A stretch of 64,000 bases of DNA from Perilla frutescens (lineage: Eukaryota > Streptophyta > Magnoliopsida > Lamiales > Lamiaceae), in assembly GCA_026008535.1 (NCBI GenBank), contig BRKX01000009.1:52573001-52637000 (forward strand), given 5' to 3'. Position numbers and translations under genes: made by a program. How positions within the stretch are numbered: position 1 is the first letter of the stretch; the number at the start of each line of letters is the position of its first letter. Under the pieces are notes generated by a model. The model was not told the origin of the DNA. It worked only from the letters and a program-made list of their open reading frames with translations, and did no database searches. Shown piece after piece: positions 22,351-35,834 of this stretch.

Positions 22351-23246
22351 TTCTCAGATCAAAACCAAACTCTCACTGATCCCAGTAATGCCTAAAACGT
22401 CGTGATTCCCCTCCTCTACTACAAATTTGAAATTCCCCCAAAAACACGATTTTCACATCGGAATCAGCCGTTATCAACTGGAAGCTGCCGGAGCAACGAC
22501 AGATCCCAGATCAATAAAAACCATAACCTAACACTAAAACGTATGAACAAAGCTTCAAAGCTTGCTTTTCTAGCTTTCAACCTTTCCAAACAGCAACAAA
22601 ATCGAAATATGTAATAACAAAAGTAGTCCAGAGTGATAAGACTCTCAGCAATTCAAATCAGGAACCTCCACCAACCTCCTTTCCTGCAAACCCCAGAAAC
22701 TATTACAATCCCATTTCAAGAAACTCCCAAAAAAACCAAACTTCTTTACTAATTCTTGATATAGGCAACACAAGCTAGTCACCCAACCACAAAGGAGTTA
22801 AAAATCAACAAGAAACCATTTTTTTACCCAACAATCAGGCAGATTACCCAAAATAGGCAACACAGCAATCAAAATCTGAAAAAGAAAGAAAGAAAGAAAG
22901 AAAGAAAAGATTGGAAAAGGTAAGATTCACCGTACAAATTGACATGAACGAGGCCGGGTCGAGAAGTTCCAAATATTTGGAAAAGCAGCTACGCCTACAA
23001 TGAAGCTTGTTGAGTGCGTGTTTTTGGAGGTGAAAAAATGCGTGCGGAAAAAAACAAATAGTTGCAAAAAGCCGTAAAAATGGTGTGTGATTGTGAGGTA
23101 GGTGTGGTTTGTGGAAGAGACTAGAAATAGATGGCAATTTCATCAACAGACATACGCGCAATTCCCGCGGTGAAGCCTGCTTGTATTAAAATATGCCATT
23201 ATTGGGACTTTTTTTTTTTTCACTTTCGTTTGTGAGCGACTTTGTA
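22351..23246 (-). promoter_or_regulatory. 5' UTR and promoter region of the LRR gene
   Basis: No coding sequence was recognised. It contains a (GAAA)n tract at about 22880-22908. The ORF at 23161-22844 (minus) has no family resemblance. A 5'-UTR intron is possible but cannot be placed from sequence alone. Confidence 0.4.
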
Positions 23247-23547
23247 TACTACCTGCCCTCCTATAATTATAGTCTCACTCCAATTTTTCATAAATTAAAT
23301 GGCAATTATTTAATGTACTTATAAACATAAAATTATATTATTTTTTCCTATTATCTCCTTACTCAATGATTCAAGATAAAAGGATAATTAATTTTAAAGA
23401 ATATCAAATAAGGGTATTAAAAATAATGAATATTTCATATTAAAGAATAATGAAAATTTAATGCATATTAAATAAATTAAAAAATGGAGTGTAATTTTTT
23501 AACAACCAAAAATAGAACAAGAGAGTACAAATAAGACGGAAGGAGTA
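23247..23547. mobile_element. Stowaway-like MITE
   Basis: The ends TACTACCTGCCCTCCT and, reversed, TACTCCTTCCGTCTT pair imperfectly, each beginning with TA as in Tc1/mariner MITEs. The element lies upstream of the LRR gene and has no ORF. Confidence 0.6.
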
Positions 23548-26424
23548 TTATAATATGAGCTACTCTCCTGGGAGATTGTCTTATCCATTAGACAGTCTCA
23601 CCTTTTTTTTTTCTGCTTTCATTTTCTTTCATTTTTTTTGGTTTTTTCTTCGAAAATATACATACATATATCTTAAAATCGAATTATTGAATTCTAAAAT
23701 TCAATTATATGATGTTTGTGCACCACACTAGTTAATTGAATTAGTGAAATCTAAAATTAAAGTGAATTAATTTAATTGTTTATCCGACAGCTCGTGCGAT
23801 GCACTCATCTGACGCTAAAGCGTAGACTCGTACACTGCGCTCGATAATTAATTTTTTCAGAATAAATATAAATTATAATAAACTATAATGGAGAAAAAAT
23901 AAAAGTTTCTTAAAACATAAATGAAAATATATAAAAATTGCCCATGCACGTGTGTACCACACGGCACAAGTAACGCACACGCCTGGTAGGTTGGCGAGTT
24001 TTCAGATTTGTGGGTGGATTTGGGTTAATTTCACTCGTTTCATGGATTGTGAATCATTTGATCGTCTAATATAAATCTTTGTCTTATAGTATTGTTGTTT
24101 GAAATTCAAAATAATTAATATTTTTTATGACTGTAACTTTAAACTTCAGAAATACAAGAGTTATTGTGTTAAATTGTTCGAAGGTTGAAATTTACTAGAT
24201 AGATCAAAATGTTATACTTATATTCAATGACATTTTTATAATTTAGAGTTTACAGTAGCGTTTGATCCGTGGGATGATTTGATACCAGACTTGCATCTTT
24301 CGGAATCGTGTTAGGATTATTTATTGAATAAATAATTTGAGTGAAAGAGTGCTAAGGTTTGGCGGTGTTTCATGCCGTGTGTGAATTTTAATTTTTTTAA
24401 CAAAACGTAGGCTGTTATTTAATTAGTGTAGTTGTACGATGTATCGTGATGGTATTTAAATATGATAAGTTGTCCAAAAAAGTATTTAAATATGATAATT
24501 TTAATTTAAATGGACTTTTTAAAACGAGTGTCTGTATTTTGTTTTCCCGTTCCACGTGTCATTAGCATGCGTTTACATCGATAGACTAACATTATAGATT
24601 TTTTTTTTATAAACATGAAAAAATCAATAGTAAAAATATATCTTTTGCCAATAAAATATGACACGAATATTAGATAATTTGATAAAGGAGGACTAGTTTC
24701 TTGTCCGTCGGACACGTGAGACGGTCCTTATATTTAGGTACAAAAATCAATATATAAAAATTAATATTTTTATTTTAATTAGTTTTTATATTTAAACGAA
24801 GTATGGAGAATTATTTGTTTATGAGATTTTGGAAGATAGAGCTAGAAAAAGAATAATACTAATCCAGAATTAATCGAGTGAAATGTAAAGGAAAACGAAA
24901 GTCAAAACTCAAAAGGGATAAAATTAATGGACAGCCTTTGTTTGGGGTTGATAATTAAAATTGATATTTTTGTAGGTCCAAGTGAAAAACAAGCCACAAT
25001 TTTTATCAATTATTGCAGTCACGTCACTCGACACCAACATACTAATAATGTTAAATCAATCACATTATGTACGTTTGCATAAATAAACAATTTAATGACT
25101 TCAGTAGGGAAAAAAACTACTTTATATTTTACGTGCCAATAAATTATTTTTGGTGTTTTATATGACAGTATTATTAAATATCAGCGTCATAGATAAGAGA
25201 AAAAAATATATAAGTTTAATATATAGTATCAAATTGAAGATTTTTTTTTGCCTTTCGTTTTTTTTTTTTAAGAATAAGAATTATATCGATTGTAATAATT
25301 TGTAGTGAGCTACAAGTACAAAGAGTGCATGCAAAAAGTATATATCAATTTACAATTTCAACATGCATTTTAGAATTTTCAATCACGACATAAATTTATT
25401 GTTTGTGCAATTAGACACCAATATGAAATCCAGTTATATCACCAATCTATTCCAATTTTTTTATGATTGAACATTGATTTGAACTTGCCACCTAAAGATG
25501 GTTGTGAAATAAATTTGTAAATGTCGGTGAAATTTGTACGCGACAATAGAAAGGGAATGTTAGCAAAATAACACGTTTTGGTGTGAGTGTGACGTCATAT
25601 TTATAATACACGTGACTAGATTGGTAGGTCCTTAAACGTTTTAAAAATCTTGTCAAAACTTGTAAGTACTGTACGTGTATCTCAATAGATTATGATTTTT
25701 AAGATAATTAATTATATTTTATAATTTACAAAATTGAAGTTAAATGAAAAACTATAATCGAAACATAATAAGATACATTACTACATGATCACATCAATCA
25801 AACATTTTGTGGTCTCTCTCTATCTCTCTAATATATAATTATGTCAATAATTTAATTTCATTTTTGCGACTATCAAAATGAAGATGACACAATCAAAGAA
25901 GTCAAGAAAGAAAATTTGTATACGGAATTGCGAACATTTTTTAATAAAAAAAAAACACGTGGCATGCCTTACGTTATCACTTTTAATATCCGTACTAACT
26001 TCGAATTCGACGACGTACGACGTAGGGACAAGTTGAGAGGCCTAACTCCAAAGATTATTGGCCCATGCCTTAAGCCGGATTCCAATAGCCATATGCCCTT
26101 ATATTATATGAAGAGCCCTCCCACAATTTTAGATGGGACCTCGTTTCTTATTAATCGTCTTACATCTTCTATTTCTCGATCATTCATCAATATTACGTGC
26201 CTTCAATGATATTATAAATTATTACACGTCATTCATTAATACTAATAAATTGGAAAATGCAATTACGTTTGGTAATAGAAAAATTCACTCGGATTGTCCA
26301 GGAAGCCTCTATTGTCATTTGTCAATCAATAGCTTCCAGACATTTTCATATAGTTAATTCTTTGTAGAAACTATGGATTTTAGTCAACTATGTACTTAAT
26401 AATGTTGAATTTTAATATTTGTAA
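23548..26424. other. AT-rich intergenic stretch, no gene seen
   Basis: Short ORFs (24506-24715, 25916-26209, 26133-26357) lack any recognisable domain or codon bias. Degenerate GAGAC/GTCTC inverted motifs near 23572-23602 and 24700-24727 may be relics of the MITE type seen at 16800. Confidence 0.45.
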
Positions 26425-27318
26425 TTAAAATTTAAGTTAATTTTTTTTAGCCACTTAAATTTTCAAAACACTTATTCTAACCACTATTTATTTTAGGATG
26501 TTTCTATATACACCACTATTAAAAAAATTTAAAAATAAATAATTATTAAATTACTTAAATATCCTTTTAAATAAAGAATGTTTCATTTAATTAAAACTTA
26601 ATTAAAAAAAACGACAAAAACCCGATTGACGCCAATCTTTTTCTTCCCCACCAACTGCCTCTCTCCTCACCCTTCACCAGTTTTTGCAACTCTCCTTTTT
26701 TTTTTTTTTTTTTTTTTTTTCTGCAAACCTCCATGGCCACCTAGCCCCCCTTTCTACTTTCTTCAATTCTTTCCCACCCCTCACATCTTCCTCCCACCGT
26801 CGTGGCCTCTTATGAGTCTTATTCATGTCTATTTCCATGCTTTGGTTTAAAAAAAAGTTCAAACATGTGATTTTTGTTCGAAAAATATTTTTTGGAAAAA
26901 ATAAAATAAAAACTGAACATGGTGGGACACTTGTTTGAATAATTATTTTTGAAGTTGTTAATCATACTCGAAAAAATATTTTCGAAACTGCAACACATTT
27001 GAAAATTCACTTTGAACGTACTAATTTCAGATGTTTGATTACGGAGGTTGTTTGGTTCAAATCGTTGTGATGGTCACCGATAAATCCCTTTTGAATTGGA
27101 GGAGAATGGAAGCATTCATAAAAAAAAATCCTTACGAGTTGCGGTCAATCTCCTGTTTTTTTTTTTCTAATTGGTTTAAATTGATTTAGAATTCATCAAA
27201 TAGAAAAAAAATACTTACGGGTTGCAATCCAACCTCTCTTATGCCTTATCTCTTTTTATTTTTTAATTGGTTTAAATTGATTTTTTAATTGAGGGATAAA
27301 AGTGGAAAAGAGTGGTGT

Positions 27319-28736
27319 TGATAAATATGGCTTTTACATGCATTTGAGGAGTTGTATGGTTCATATTCTAAGATTAATGCATGCATTTATTGAGGTTTTA
27401 TACTAGTTTCGAGTTTCCTTGTGCTATTTAATTTTTTGGTGTTTCTTGTGCAAGTTTGAGCTGAATTTGAGATTTATCCAAGATCCAATTCAAGAAGGAA
27501 AGTTGCTAGAAAGATAGAGGATCAAGAGAGGGTCGCAACACAATTTGAATCGGGTCAATCGGACGAGAAACGAAGGAGAACGGAGCGAAACGGTGGAGGC
27601 GCGTGGAGCTGCCAGACAACCCGCCGACCGGCGGCCAGAACGGCGGTTTTCACTGTTTTGGCTTCCGATCTAGCCGCTGATCGGCGGGTGGGGGCCGCCG
27701 GTCGGCGGGGCTTCACTTACGGGTCGGCGGGGGTCGACGTTTTTGGCCCCCGGGACGCGTTTTCGGCCCACAAACTCATCTTTCGGCCCGGATTTTCGAT
27801 ACCTAGTATAAATAGGACTTCTTTGGATGTTTTTTACAGACTTTATTCATTATTTTAGAGTTCCAAATTTATTTTACTTTCGAGGTTTGCTGTGAACATT
27901 CAAGAATGAAGAATTGAAGTTTTATTCAACGAATCGTCATTCCGGTTTTTCTATTCTATTGCACATTTATTTTATCTCAATGTTTATTATTATTTCTATT
28001 ATTTCTATGGTTTTAATTATGCGTGAGTAGTCTTTTATTAATTCTAGGGTTTGCAAAGCATGATTGAAACTATGTATTTAATTTAATCTTGTTATTTTTC
28101 CCTTCCGATTATTGTGTTCATATGTTCAAGTGCTTTTGATTTCATGCTTAATTACTGATCACAATTGATGCATGCTAGCTAGTTAATTTGAGTCCTGGCG
28201 GAGATAATTAATTAGTGGGATTACTTGAATAATTTGATACACGTTCTAAGGAATCTGTAGGGAAATTTAAATCTGTGGTTCTATCGGGAGTTAGTAAATT
28301 AACCTAAAGACGAAAGTAATAGGTTTTTTGTTAATCTACTTCTACCTTGAGACTTGGAGGAGATAGGTGGATATATTTCTGATTCCTCACCTTTAATCGG
28401 ATTAAAATTGGGAAAGATTAGGATTAAATTGAATCATAGTGGATACATGTGTGCTGCATTCCCGAGGATTAGTATTTCATTAATTGTTTGAGTTTGATTA
28501 TTTGCTTAGTTTATTTACTTGTGTTTATTTGGTTCTATTTATGTTCTTTTATTTTATTTAAATTCGTGCCTAGTTTTAGTAAACTCATAAATTGGTAGCC
28601 TGGATAATAGAGAGTTGTTAGCTTAGTACTCGGTATTGTCAAATAATCAGTCTATGTGGATACGATACTCGATTCGCTTGCTATATTGCATTGTCCTGTG
28701 TTAGTTGCAGAATTATGCATAATAAATAGTGCATCA
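27319..28736 (+). mobile_element. Solo LTR, 1.4 kb, Athila/Tat-type
   Basis: It starts TGATAAAT, ends GTGCATCA and is flanked by GGTGT on both sides (27314-27318, 28737-28741). A TATA box TATAAATA lies at 27807-27814. A segment around 27548-27600 is clearly related to the LTR of the next element (about 28974-29040). A GC-rich island of GCCG/CGGC palindromes lies at about 27619-27750. Confidence 0.9.
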
Positions 28737-28749
28737 GGTGTATAAAAGT

Positions 28750-30226
28750 TGATAACCTCATATTTTGCACGTATTTTGAGGTACATTTGAGTGGTATTTG
28801 ATGGGCATTGCATGCATGAAGTGTTTAGTTTTGCATAGTTTTATATGTTTTGCACAATGTCACGTGTTTGTTCATTGTGAAGGGAATTAATGCCATTTTT
28901 TGTGTGGACCTCAAATGAGTGTGGGAACACCCTAGAAAGATGGGAAATCAAGTTAGGAACGCATTGCAAAAAGAATCGGGGTCAATCGGACAAGAAACGA
29001 GTGAGAACAAATCAAAACAGTGAGAGGTTGCCGGAGCTGAAATATACTCGCGACCGGGGGGGTCGCGAATCCGGTCGCGAATCACCATTTCTCCATTTTA
29101 CTGTACGCGCGCGACAGAGAGCGGGTTCTCCTTTGAAATATTCGCGACCCGGTCGCAAATTTGGACACCCGGTCGTGAATTTTTACCACATCAGCGCCAC
29201 GTGGATTCGCGACCTGAGTCGCGGGTGACCGGATCCCGAGCGAGGTCGCGAATCGAGCTGGCCTATCCGATTTTTGACCTATTTTTGGGCTTTTCTTTAC
29301 TTGGTATTTAAGGGTTTCCTTGGACGAAAATACAAAAAATTTCACCTACCCCAAAGTTGCCACCAGAGGTTTGCTGCAGAGAAAAACAGACGTGAAGAAC
29401 AAGACCAAAGGATTCAAGAGCTTTCAAGATTAGAGACAAATTAATTCTTCCGGGTTTTATTTTCTCTGTTCTAAGGATTGTTCATGTTTTCTTTGTGGAT
29501 GATTTTTGTTATTTATTTTGCCATGGATAGCTAAAACCCTAGTATTCTAGGGTTGTTTATGATTCAAATTATGAAGTTCGTTTAATCTATTGATTTCTCA
29601 TGCCTATGATTTTATTGTGTTTGGCTTATTCTCGTATTTATCTGTATTATTTACCTGATCAATAAATGGTACAATTTGATGTGTTAATTCATAAATCGAG
29701 AGAGGAGTTTTGACATGTGATCTGGAATAAGTAACTCGTTAATCAATAACATTCGAGAAAGTTGAGATTAATTGAGAGAGCAATAGACCCTAGGAGCCTT
29801 TAGGAGTTGTATGTTAGGTATTAAACGGAGACGTTAATATGAGTTTTGTAATCTACAACCTAGGCACTTCGAGAGAAGGTTTAGGATGCATCAGTGGTTG
29901 TTCTAGCATAATTTAAGTCCCAATATAGGCATAAGAATGAAAGGATTGAATGAATGGATTAGTTGATGATTAAGCAGTCCTAGAATACGTCTTTTATTCA
30001 CTGTTTGATTTATCTATGTTAATTTCTGCCGTGGTAATTTGGTTTATTTATTATTGTCAGTTTTTATTTAGTTCAATCCAATCATGTTTTGTAGTGTAGA
30101 TAACTGCGAGAGGTTAATTTGAATAACTAGCAGTTTAATTATTAAATCCCTGTGGATACGACCTTGTTCACCGCTATCCTATAAGCCTCGCTGTACACTT
30201 GCAGTTTATGTGAAAATAAATACCGA
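28750..30226 (+). repeat. 5' LTR of the gag-protease element
   Basis: It starts TGATAACCTCATATTTTG. A TATA-like TATTTAAG lies near 29306. A TCGCGA-rich island lies at about 29048-29250. It ends AAATACCGA before a PBS. Compared with the 3' copy it has an extra stretch around 29155-29185, so the LTRs differ by indels as well as substitutions. Confidence 0.85.
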
Positions 30227-30235
30227 ATAAGTTTT

Positions 30236-30251
30236 TAGCGCCGTTGCCGGG
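30236..30251 (+). promoter_or_regulatory. Primer-binding site (one base changed)
   Basis: AGCGCCGTTGCCGGGG follows the LTR where the canonical Athila/Tat PBS TGGCGCCGTTGCCGGGG is expected; the first G pair reads AG. The unchanged version is present in the gag-only element at 41098. Confidence 0.75.
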
Positions 30252-30474
30252 GATTTAATTTTTTTTATTTGCTATTATTTAGATTTAATTTCTTGTGTTA
30301 ATCTAGACATTTATTTTTCAGTCTTTAGTCTATTTTCTTTTAAAATTTTATAATCTTCTTTTTCTTGTGATTAGGTTGTGTATGCATACACGATCTCATG
30401 GATGATCTCTAGAAGAATTCAATCCTGAGATTGAAGCTACCGTTCGGCATAACAACGCAAGAAGAAGAAGAGAG

Positions 30475-32603
30475 ATGGCAGAACAACAAGCTCCTGTTAC
30501 GGTTGAACAGATGCGTCAGATGCAGAGACAGTTAGAGACAATGCAGCGGAGAATGCAAGAGCAAGATGATGCTCGAGCTGTAGAGCCACCTCCAATTAAT
30601 GAGCTCTTTGTTCCAGTACTTAACCATGGAGACATTCCTAGTCCCAGATCAATGCGAATAACTTCGAGTTGAAATCGGGATTGGTCTCCATGGTTCAGCA
30701 AAAGCAATATGGAGGACGGGCCACTGAAGACCCGAATGCACACTTGACGCAGTTCTTGGAGATCTGTAGTACAGTGAAGATGATTGGAGTCCCCGATGAC
30801 GCCATTCGCTTACGCCTATTTTCGTTTTCTTTACGAGATACGGCTAAGCAATGGTACCAATCTCTAGCCGCTGGGTCTGTGGACAGCTGGGAAAGTCTTG
30901 CGCACAAGTTCCTGCACAAATTCTTTCCACCTGGTTTGACTCTCAAGCTGAAGGGTGAAATTACACAATTTCATCAATACGAGGATGAGACATTATATGA
31001 GGCTTGGGAACGGTTTCGAGATATGCTGAGGAAGTGCCCCAACCATGGATTTGGGGTAGATCATCAAGTCTGCATCTTCTACAACGGGTGTGACATGGAA
31101 TTGAAGAGGCTTCTTGATGCCTCTGCTGGCGGCTCTTTGTTGAACAAGGGCCACGATCAAGTTGTGACGATCATAGAGGACATGGCAGCCAACAGTTTTC
31201 AGCGATCTGGGGATCGACAAGTGAAGATTTTGAAAAGAGCTGCAGCAGTTGATGATAGTGATCCGATTGCCAAGCTTGTCGCCCAGCTGTCTACTCTGAA
31301 TGCCACGATCAATAGCAGATTTGATGCTATGGCGCGATCGGGTGTAGATAATCCCATGGGAAATATAGTTGAAGATGTCAACTACATCAATCAGAGAGGT
31401 GGCCATGATGGCAATAATTACCGAGGCGGGAATCAATTCTACCAAGGTAACCGATCCAACCTCTTATATGGGAATCCCAACGGTGCACTGCAGCCCCCTC
31501 CTAGCTTTTCTGTAACAAATGGAGTGATTAATGAGGAAAAGAAGCCGAATATGGATGATCTGTTAATGGCATTCATGGGGAAGACCGATAAATTCATGGG
31601 AGAGTCGCAAGCTAGAGTGGAGAAGCTGGAAAATACTGTGGGTGCCATGAGTGTGCAAATGAAGATGTTCGAAAAGCAACTGGGTCAGCTGGCTACAGTT
31701 GTAGGGAATCAGCACCAACCAGGACAGTTCTCCAGCAACACCACAGTTAATCCCAAAGAGCAGTGCAATGCAATCTATATGCACACTGAAGTCACTGCGC
31801 CTATTGCTGCCGTGGCAGCTGTTTCCCCCAAGATGGCTTCTGACATGCCAAATTCCACCATAAAGAGTCCTCCGACGGGTCCTACAGTGCTTCCCACAGT
31901 GACCATCCCGTACCCACAGCATTCCTCGAAACAGAAAGATGATGCTCAGTTCTCTAGATTCCTTGAGATATTTAAGAAGGTGCACATCAACATTCCTTTG
32001 GTGGAGGCGTTGCAACATATGCCCAAGTATGCAAAGTTTCTTAAAGATGCTGTGTCCAAGAAGAAAAGGATAGAGGAGTTTGAGACTGTGTACCTCCTCG
32101 AAAACTGCAGCTCCATCATCCAAAGGAAGCTCCCTGCCAAGATGAAGGATCCGGGGAGTTTTACACTCCCCATTACTGTTGGAGACAAGATAGGTGGTCG
32201 AGCATTATGTGACTTGGGGGCAAGCATCAATTTGATGCCGCTCTCCTTTTTCAAGAAGTTGAACTGTGGGCAACTCAAGCCTACAACCATGTGTTTGCAG
32301 ATGGACGACCGATCCGTGGTGTATCCTAAGGGAATTTTGGAGGATGTATTGATCAAGGTACATGATTTTATATTCCCGGTGGATTTTGTGGTGCTGGATA
32401 TGGAGGAAGATAAAAGCGTCCCTCTCATTTTGGGACGCCCATTTTTACGCACCGGACGGGCCAATATCGATTTGGACACTGGGATTCTGACTCTCCAGTT
32501 TGAAGATGAACACATCCAGTTCCTGTTTGATGGTGGAGGAACGACGTTGGATGATCGGGGAAGAGAATGGGGGATTTCAATTCCTCCACTTATGGGAACT
32601 TGA
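30475..32603 (+). pseudogene. Athila-type gag-protease ORF with one frameshift
   Basis: The start at 30475 encodes an N-terminal coiled coil (EQMRQMQRQLETMQRRMQEQ). The frame shifts near 30650; the rest is open from about 30651 to the stop at 32601-32603. Domains in order: gag core (YGGRATEDPNAHLTQFLEIC, then RLRLFSFSLRDTAKQWY and AWERFRDMLRKCPNHG), a second coiled coil, then an aspartic protease near the end (RALCDLGASINLMPLSFF, D-L-G-A type usual in Athila, and SVPLILGRPFLRTG). The ORF stops directly after the protease. Gag would form virus-like particles and the protease would process them; RT and integrase are absent. Confidence 0.85.
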
Positions 32604-33822
32604 GTTCCCAAATTCGTCTGGCTGTCAACGTTAAATGCAGCGCTTGTTGGGAGGCAACCCAATATGTTTTATTTTATTTTTCATTTAGTTTTTTTTATTT
32701 ATGTTTTTCACTTCTTTTTCTGAGTTGTGCAGGTAAAGAACGGATGGATTCTGGAATATGGGGGATAGCACATTAACCAACTTGTCTTTCGACAAGTTTG
32801 GGGGAGGATGTTGAACCCAAACGGACATCCATGTGATCGTTGTAAGTGGTCGACGACACCTACATGCATTTCTGCAAACTTATTCCATCCCGTGGATTTG
32901 AATAAGTTTGGGGGGATGTATGCTTGTGGTGTCTAGACCTTTATTTTATTTTACCTGCTTTACTTGTTTAGTTTTTTTTTTCTGGAAAAGTTGAAAAATT
33001 TTGAATTTTGGTCTTGAATTTTACTTGGGATTTTGATGATATATGCTTTATGGTCTATGGTTTAGTGTTTATAATCGAGATTATTTGATTGGGAATGACT
33101 TGAGCATGTATAGCATGATTTGAATGAGTATGTGTTTTGGAGATTTTCGAGCTTTATTTTGGCCAATGTTGAGCTGTGAGATTTTGAGCTTATAAGACTG
33201 TTGTCTTAATTTTTGTTCTTGTGTGTTGGTTGTCTGTACACTTATTTCTCTAGAACTTGCATCTCGTCTTGCTTGAAATTGAGTTTCTGTGCTTGAAAAT
33301 AAGAGATGATAGTAGGCCATCTTTTCTTTAGCCATTTATCCCATACACTGTCCTAAATTTATTTAATTTCTTTGTGAGCCCTTTTGTGTCTAATTGCCTT
33401 TTCTTTGGAAGCCTATTTGGGATTTGATTCATTGATTCTTGTGGAGAAATAGGAACAAGGGTAAGGAATTTTGGAGTTGGGATGAAGAAAAAAAATTCAG
33501 TGGAGAGCTTAGATTGCATGCAAGCATATGGTAGATCAAGTGTATAGTTCAATGTTTCGATGAGTGCTTACCCTTATTTTATCACATTTTGAGTGTTTGA
33601 GCGAAACATACACTGGTGAAGATCATTAGCTTGATATTTGCTCATTGAAATCTATCGTATGTGTTCATGATTTGAGTGTTCTGCTTGTTTTTATTATTCC
33701 CGATTAGATTTTTGAGGTTGTAGATGCTAGATTATAAATTGTGGAGTTATGTATTGTTTGAATTCCATGGTTGGTTTTTATTCTTTGTTTAGGGACAAAC
33801 AATGTTTTAAATTTGGGGGAGT
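32604..33822 (+). other. 3' non-coding part of the gag-protease element
   Basis: Shortly after the stop comes CGCTTGTTGGGAGGCAACCC, a conserved block typical of plant Athila/Tat elements. The remainder has no ORF with family resemblance. A polypurine tract (TTGGGGGAG, 33814-33821) adjoins the 3' LTR. TTGGGGG(A/G)-type tracts also occur at 32800 and 32910. Confidence 0.7.
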
Positions 33823-35291
33823 TAATAACCTCATATTTTGCACGTATTTTGAGGTACATTTGAGTGGTATTTGATGGGCATTGCATGCATGAAGTGTTGA
33901 GTTTTGCATAGTTTTCTATGTTTTGCACAATGTCACGTGTTTGTTCATTGTGAAGGGAATTAATGCCATTTTTTTTGTGGACCTCAAATGAGTGTGGGAA
34001 CACCCTAGAAAGATGGGAAATCAAGTTAGGAACGCGTTGCAAAAAGAATCTGGTCAATCGGATGAGAAACGAGTGAGAACGAAGCAAAACAGTGAGAGGT
34101 TGCCGGAGCTGAAATATACTCGCGACCGGACTCGCGACCGGGGGGGGTCGCGAATCCGGTCACGAATCACCATTTCTCCATTTTACTGTACGCGCGCGAC
34201 AGAGAGCGGGTTCTCCTTTGAAATATTCGCGACCCGGTCGCGAATTTTTGCCACATCAGCGCCACGTGGATTCATGACCTGAGTCGCGGGTGACTGAATC
34301 GCGAGCGAGGTCGCGAATCGAGCGGGCCTATCCAATTTTTGACCTATTTTTAGGCTTTTCTTTACTTGGTATTTAAGGGTTTCCTTGGACGAAAATACAA
34401 AAAATTTCACCTACCCCAAAGTTGCCACCAGAGGTTTGCTGCAGAGAAAAACAGACGTGAAGAACAAGACCAAAGGATTCAAGAGCTTTCAAGATTAGAG
34501 ACAAATTAATTCTTCCGGGTTTTATTTTCTCTGTTCTAAGGATTGTTCATGTTTTCTTTGTGGATGATTTTTGTTATTTATTTTGCCATGGATAGCTAAA
34601 ACCCTAGTATTCTAGGGTTGTTTATGATTCAAATTATGAAGTTCGTTTAATCTATTGATTTCTCATGCCTATGATTTTATTGTGTTTGGCTTATTCTCGT
34701 ATTTATCTGTATTATTTACCTGATCAATAAATGGTACAATTTGATGTGTTAATTCATAAATCGAGAGAAGAGTTTTGACATGTGATCTGGAATAAGTAAC
34801 TCGTTAATCAATAACATTCGAGAGAGTTGAGATTAATTGAGAGAGCAATAGACCCTAGGAGCCTTTAGGAGTTGCATGCTAGGTATTAAACGGAGACGTT
34901 AATACGAGTTTTGTAATCTACAACCTAGGCACTTCGAGAGAAGGTTTAGGATGCATCAGTGGTTGTTCTAGCATAATTTAAGTCCCAATATAGGCATAAG
35001 AATGAAAGGATTAAATGAATGGATTAGTTGATGATTAAACAGTCCTAGAATACGTCTTTTATTCACTGTTTGATTTATCTGTGTTAATTTCTGCCGTGGT
35101 AATTTGGTTTATTTATTATTGTCAGTTTTTATTTAGTTCAATCCAATCATGTTTTGTAGTGTAGATAACTGCGAGAGGTTAATTTGAATAACTAGCAGTT
35201 TAATTATTAAATCCCTGTGGATACGACCTTGTTCACCGCTATCCTATAAGCCTCGTTGTACACTTGCAGTTTATGTGAAAATAAATACCGA
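33823..35291 (+). repeat. 3' LTR of the gag-protease element
   Basis: Nearly identical to 28750-30226. It begins TAATAACC where the 5' copy has TGATAACC, so one end base has mutated. Confidence 0.85.
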
Positions 35292-35393
35292 ACAGTAAAC
35301 ATAATTATTTTTTAAAAAAAAGTTTTGGTGTATTTAATAAATGTGGTGTATAATGAAAAATTAGTGGTGTAAATAGCAACACCCTTTATTTTA

Positions 35394-35834
35394 TCCACTT
35401 TGAACAAAAATGCCCTTAATTATTATTAAAAAAATTGAAAAACAAAAAAATAAAAATTTAGAAAATAAAAAATAAAGGAAATAAAAAACGCAACTCGTGG
35501 TCTTCTTTCCCACCCCAGCCCTGTCGTCTTCCCCCTCCTCCATGTCCAATCAACCCATCTTCTTTCTTCACGGAACAGAAGCCAGCACCCTCTACACAAC
35601 ACCATCTTTTAGGGCATAGCATAAGTTCTCGTCAGACGTCAACGACAAGAGGGATGCAATGAGAAACCAAATGCAAATGAAAGGGAAGGGAAGGGAGAAG
35701 GCCTTTTCTAGGGACGACGTCGGGATGGGAAGGAGAGAGAGAGGGAAAAAGAGGGGAATAAGGGCGACGGGTAAGCTGCGCGCAGCTCCTGCACGCTGGG
35801 GCATATGCGTTGGAGTTGCACGATGGGGACCTTG
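35394..35834. other. Outer-element DNA between the MULE and the copia element
   Basis: AT-rich start, then a C/T-rich block (35505-35545) and a GA-rich block (35660-35760). The two opposing ORFs (35592-35882, 35659-35865) have no recognisable domain. Resumes at 46308 after the copia insertion. Confidence 0.45.

Larger units (their letters stand above)
28750..35291 (+). mobile_element. Athila-like gag-protease retrotransposon without RT, RNase H or integrase
   Basis: Two LTRs of about 1.47 kb (28750-30226 and 33823-35291) enclose 3.6 kb with PBS, gag and protease only. The flanks AAAGT (28745-28749) and ACAGT (35292-35296) are a likely 5-bp duplication with one change. When joined, the host restores the MULE's terminal sequence. 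The lack of pol and of space for it shows a non-autonomous element depending on proteins made elsewhere. Confidence 0.85.
26496..35384. mobile_element. MULE-like element (about 0.9 kb of its own) holding two retroelement insertions
   Basis: A perfect 9-bp duplication TTTATTTTA lies at 26487-26495 and 35385-35393. The terminal inverted repeats are GGATGTTTCTATATACACCA and, reversed, GGGTGTTGCTATTTACACCA. A 9-bp duplication is diagnostic for Mutator-like elements. Its own DNA is 26496-27313, a few bases around 28742-28749, and about 35297-35384. It has no transposase; a T-tract lies at 26697-26720 and a duplicated ~88-bp segment at about 27119-27290. Confidence 0.8.

Noticed and set aside
22844..23161. 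105-codon ORF upstream of the LRR gene
   Set aside because: No family resemblance; spans a GAAA microsatellite and lies where the LRR gene's leader is expected.
26626..26862. Opposing ORFs in the MULE-like element
   Set aside because: They span a long T-tract and show low-complexity Phe/Lys runs only.
31563..32662. Long minus-strand ORFs over the Athila-type gag-protease
   Set aside because: Shadows of the real gag-protease frame; no domain.
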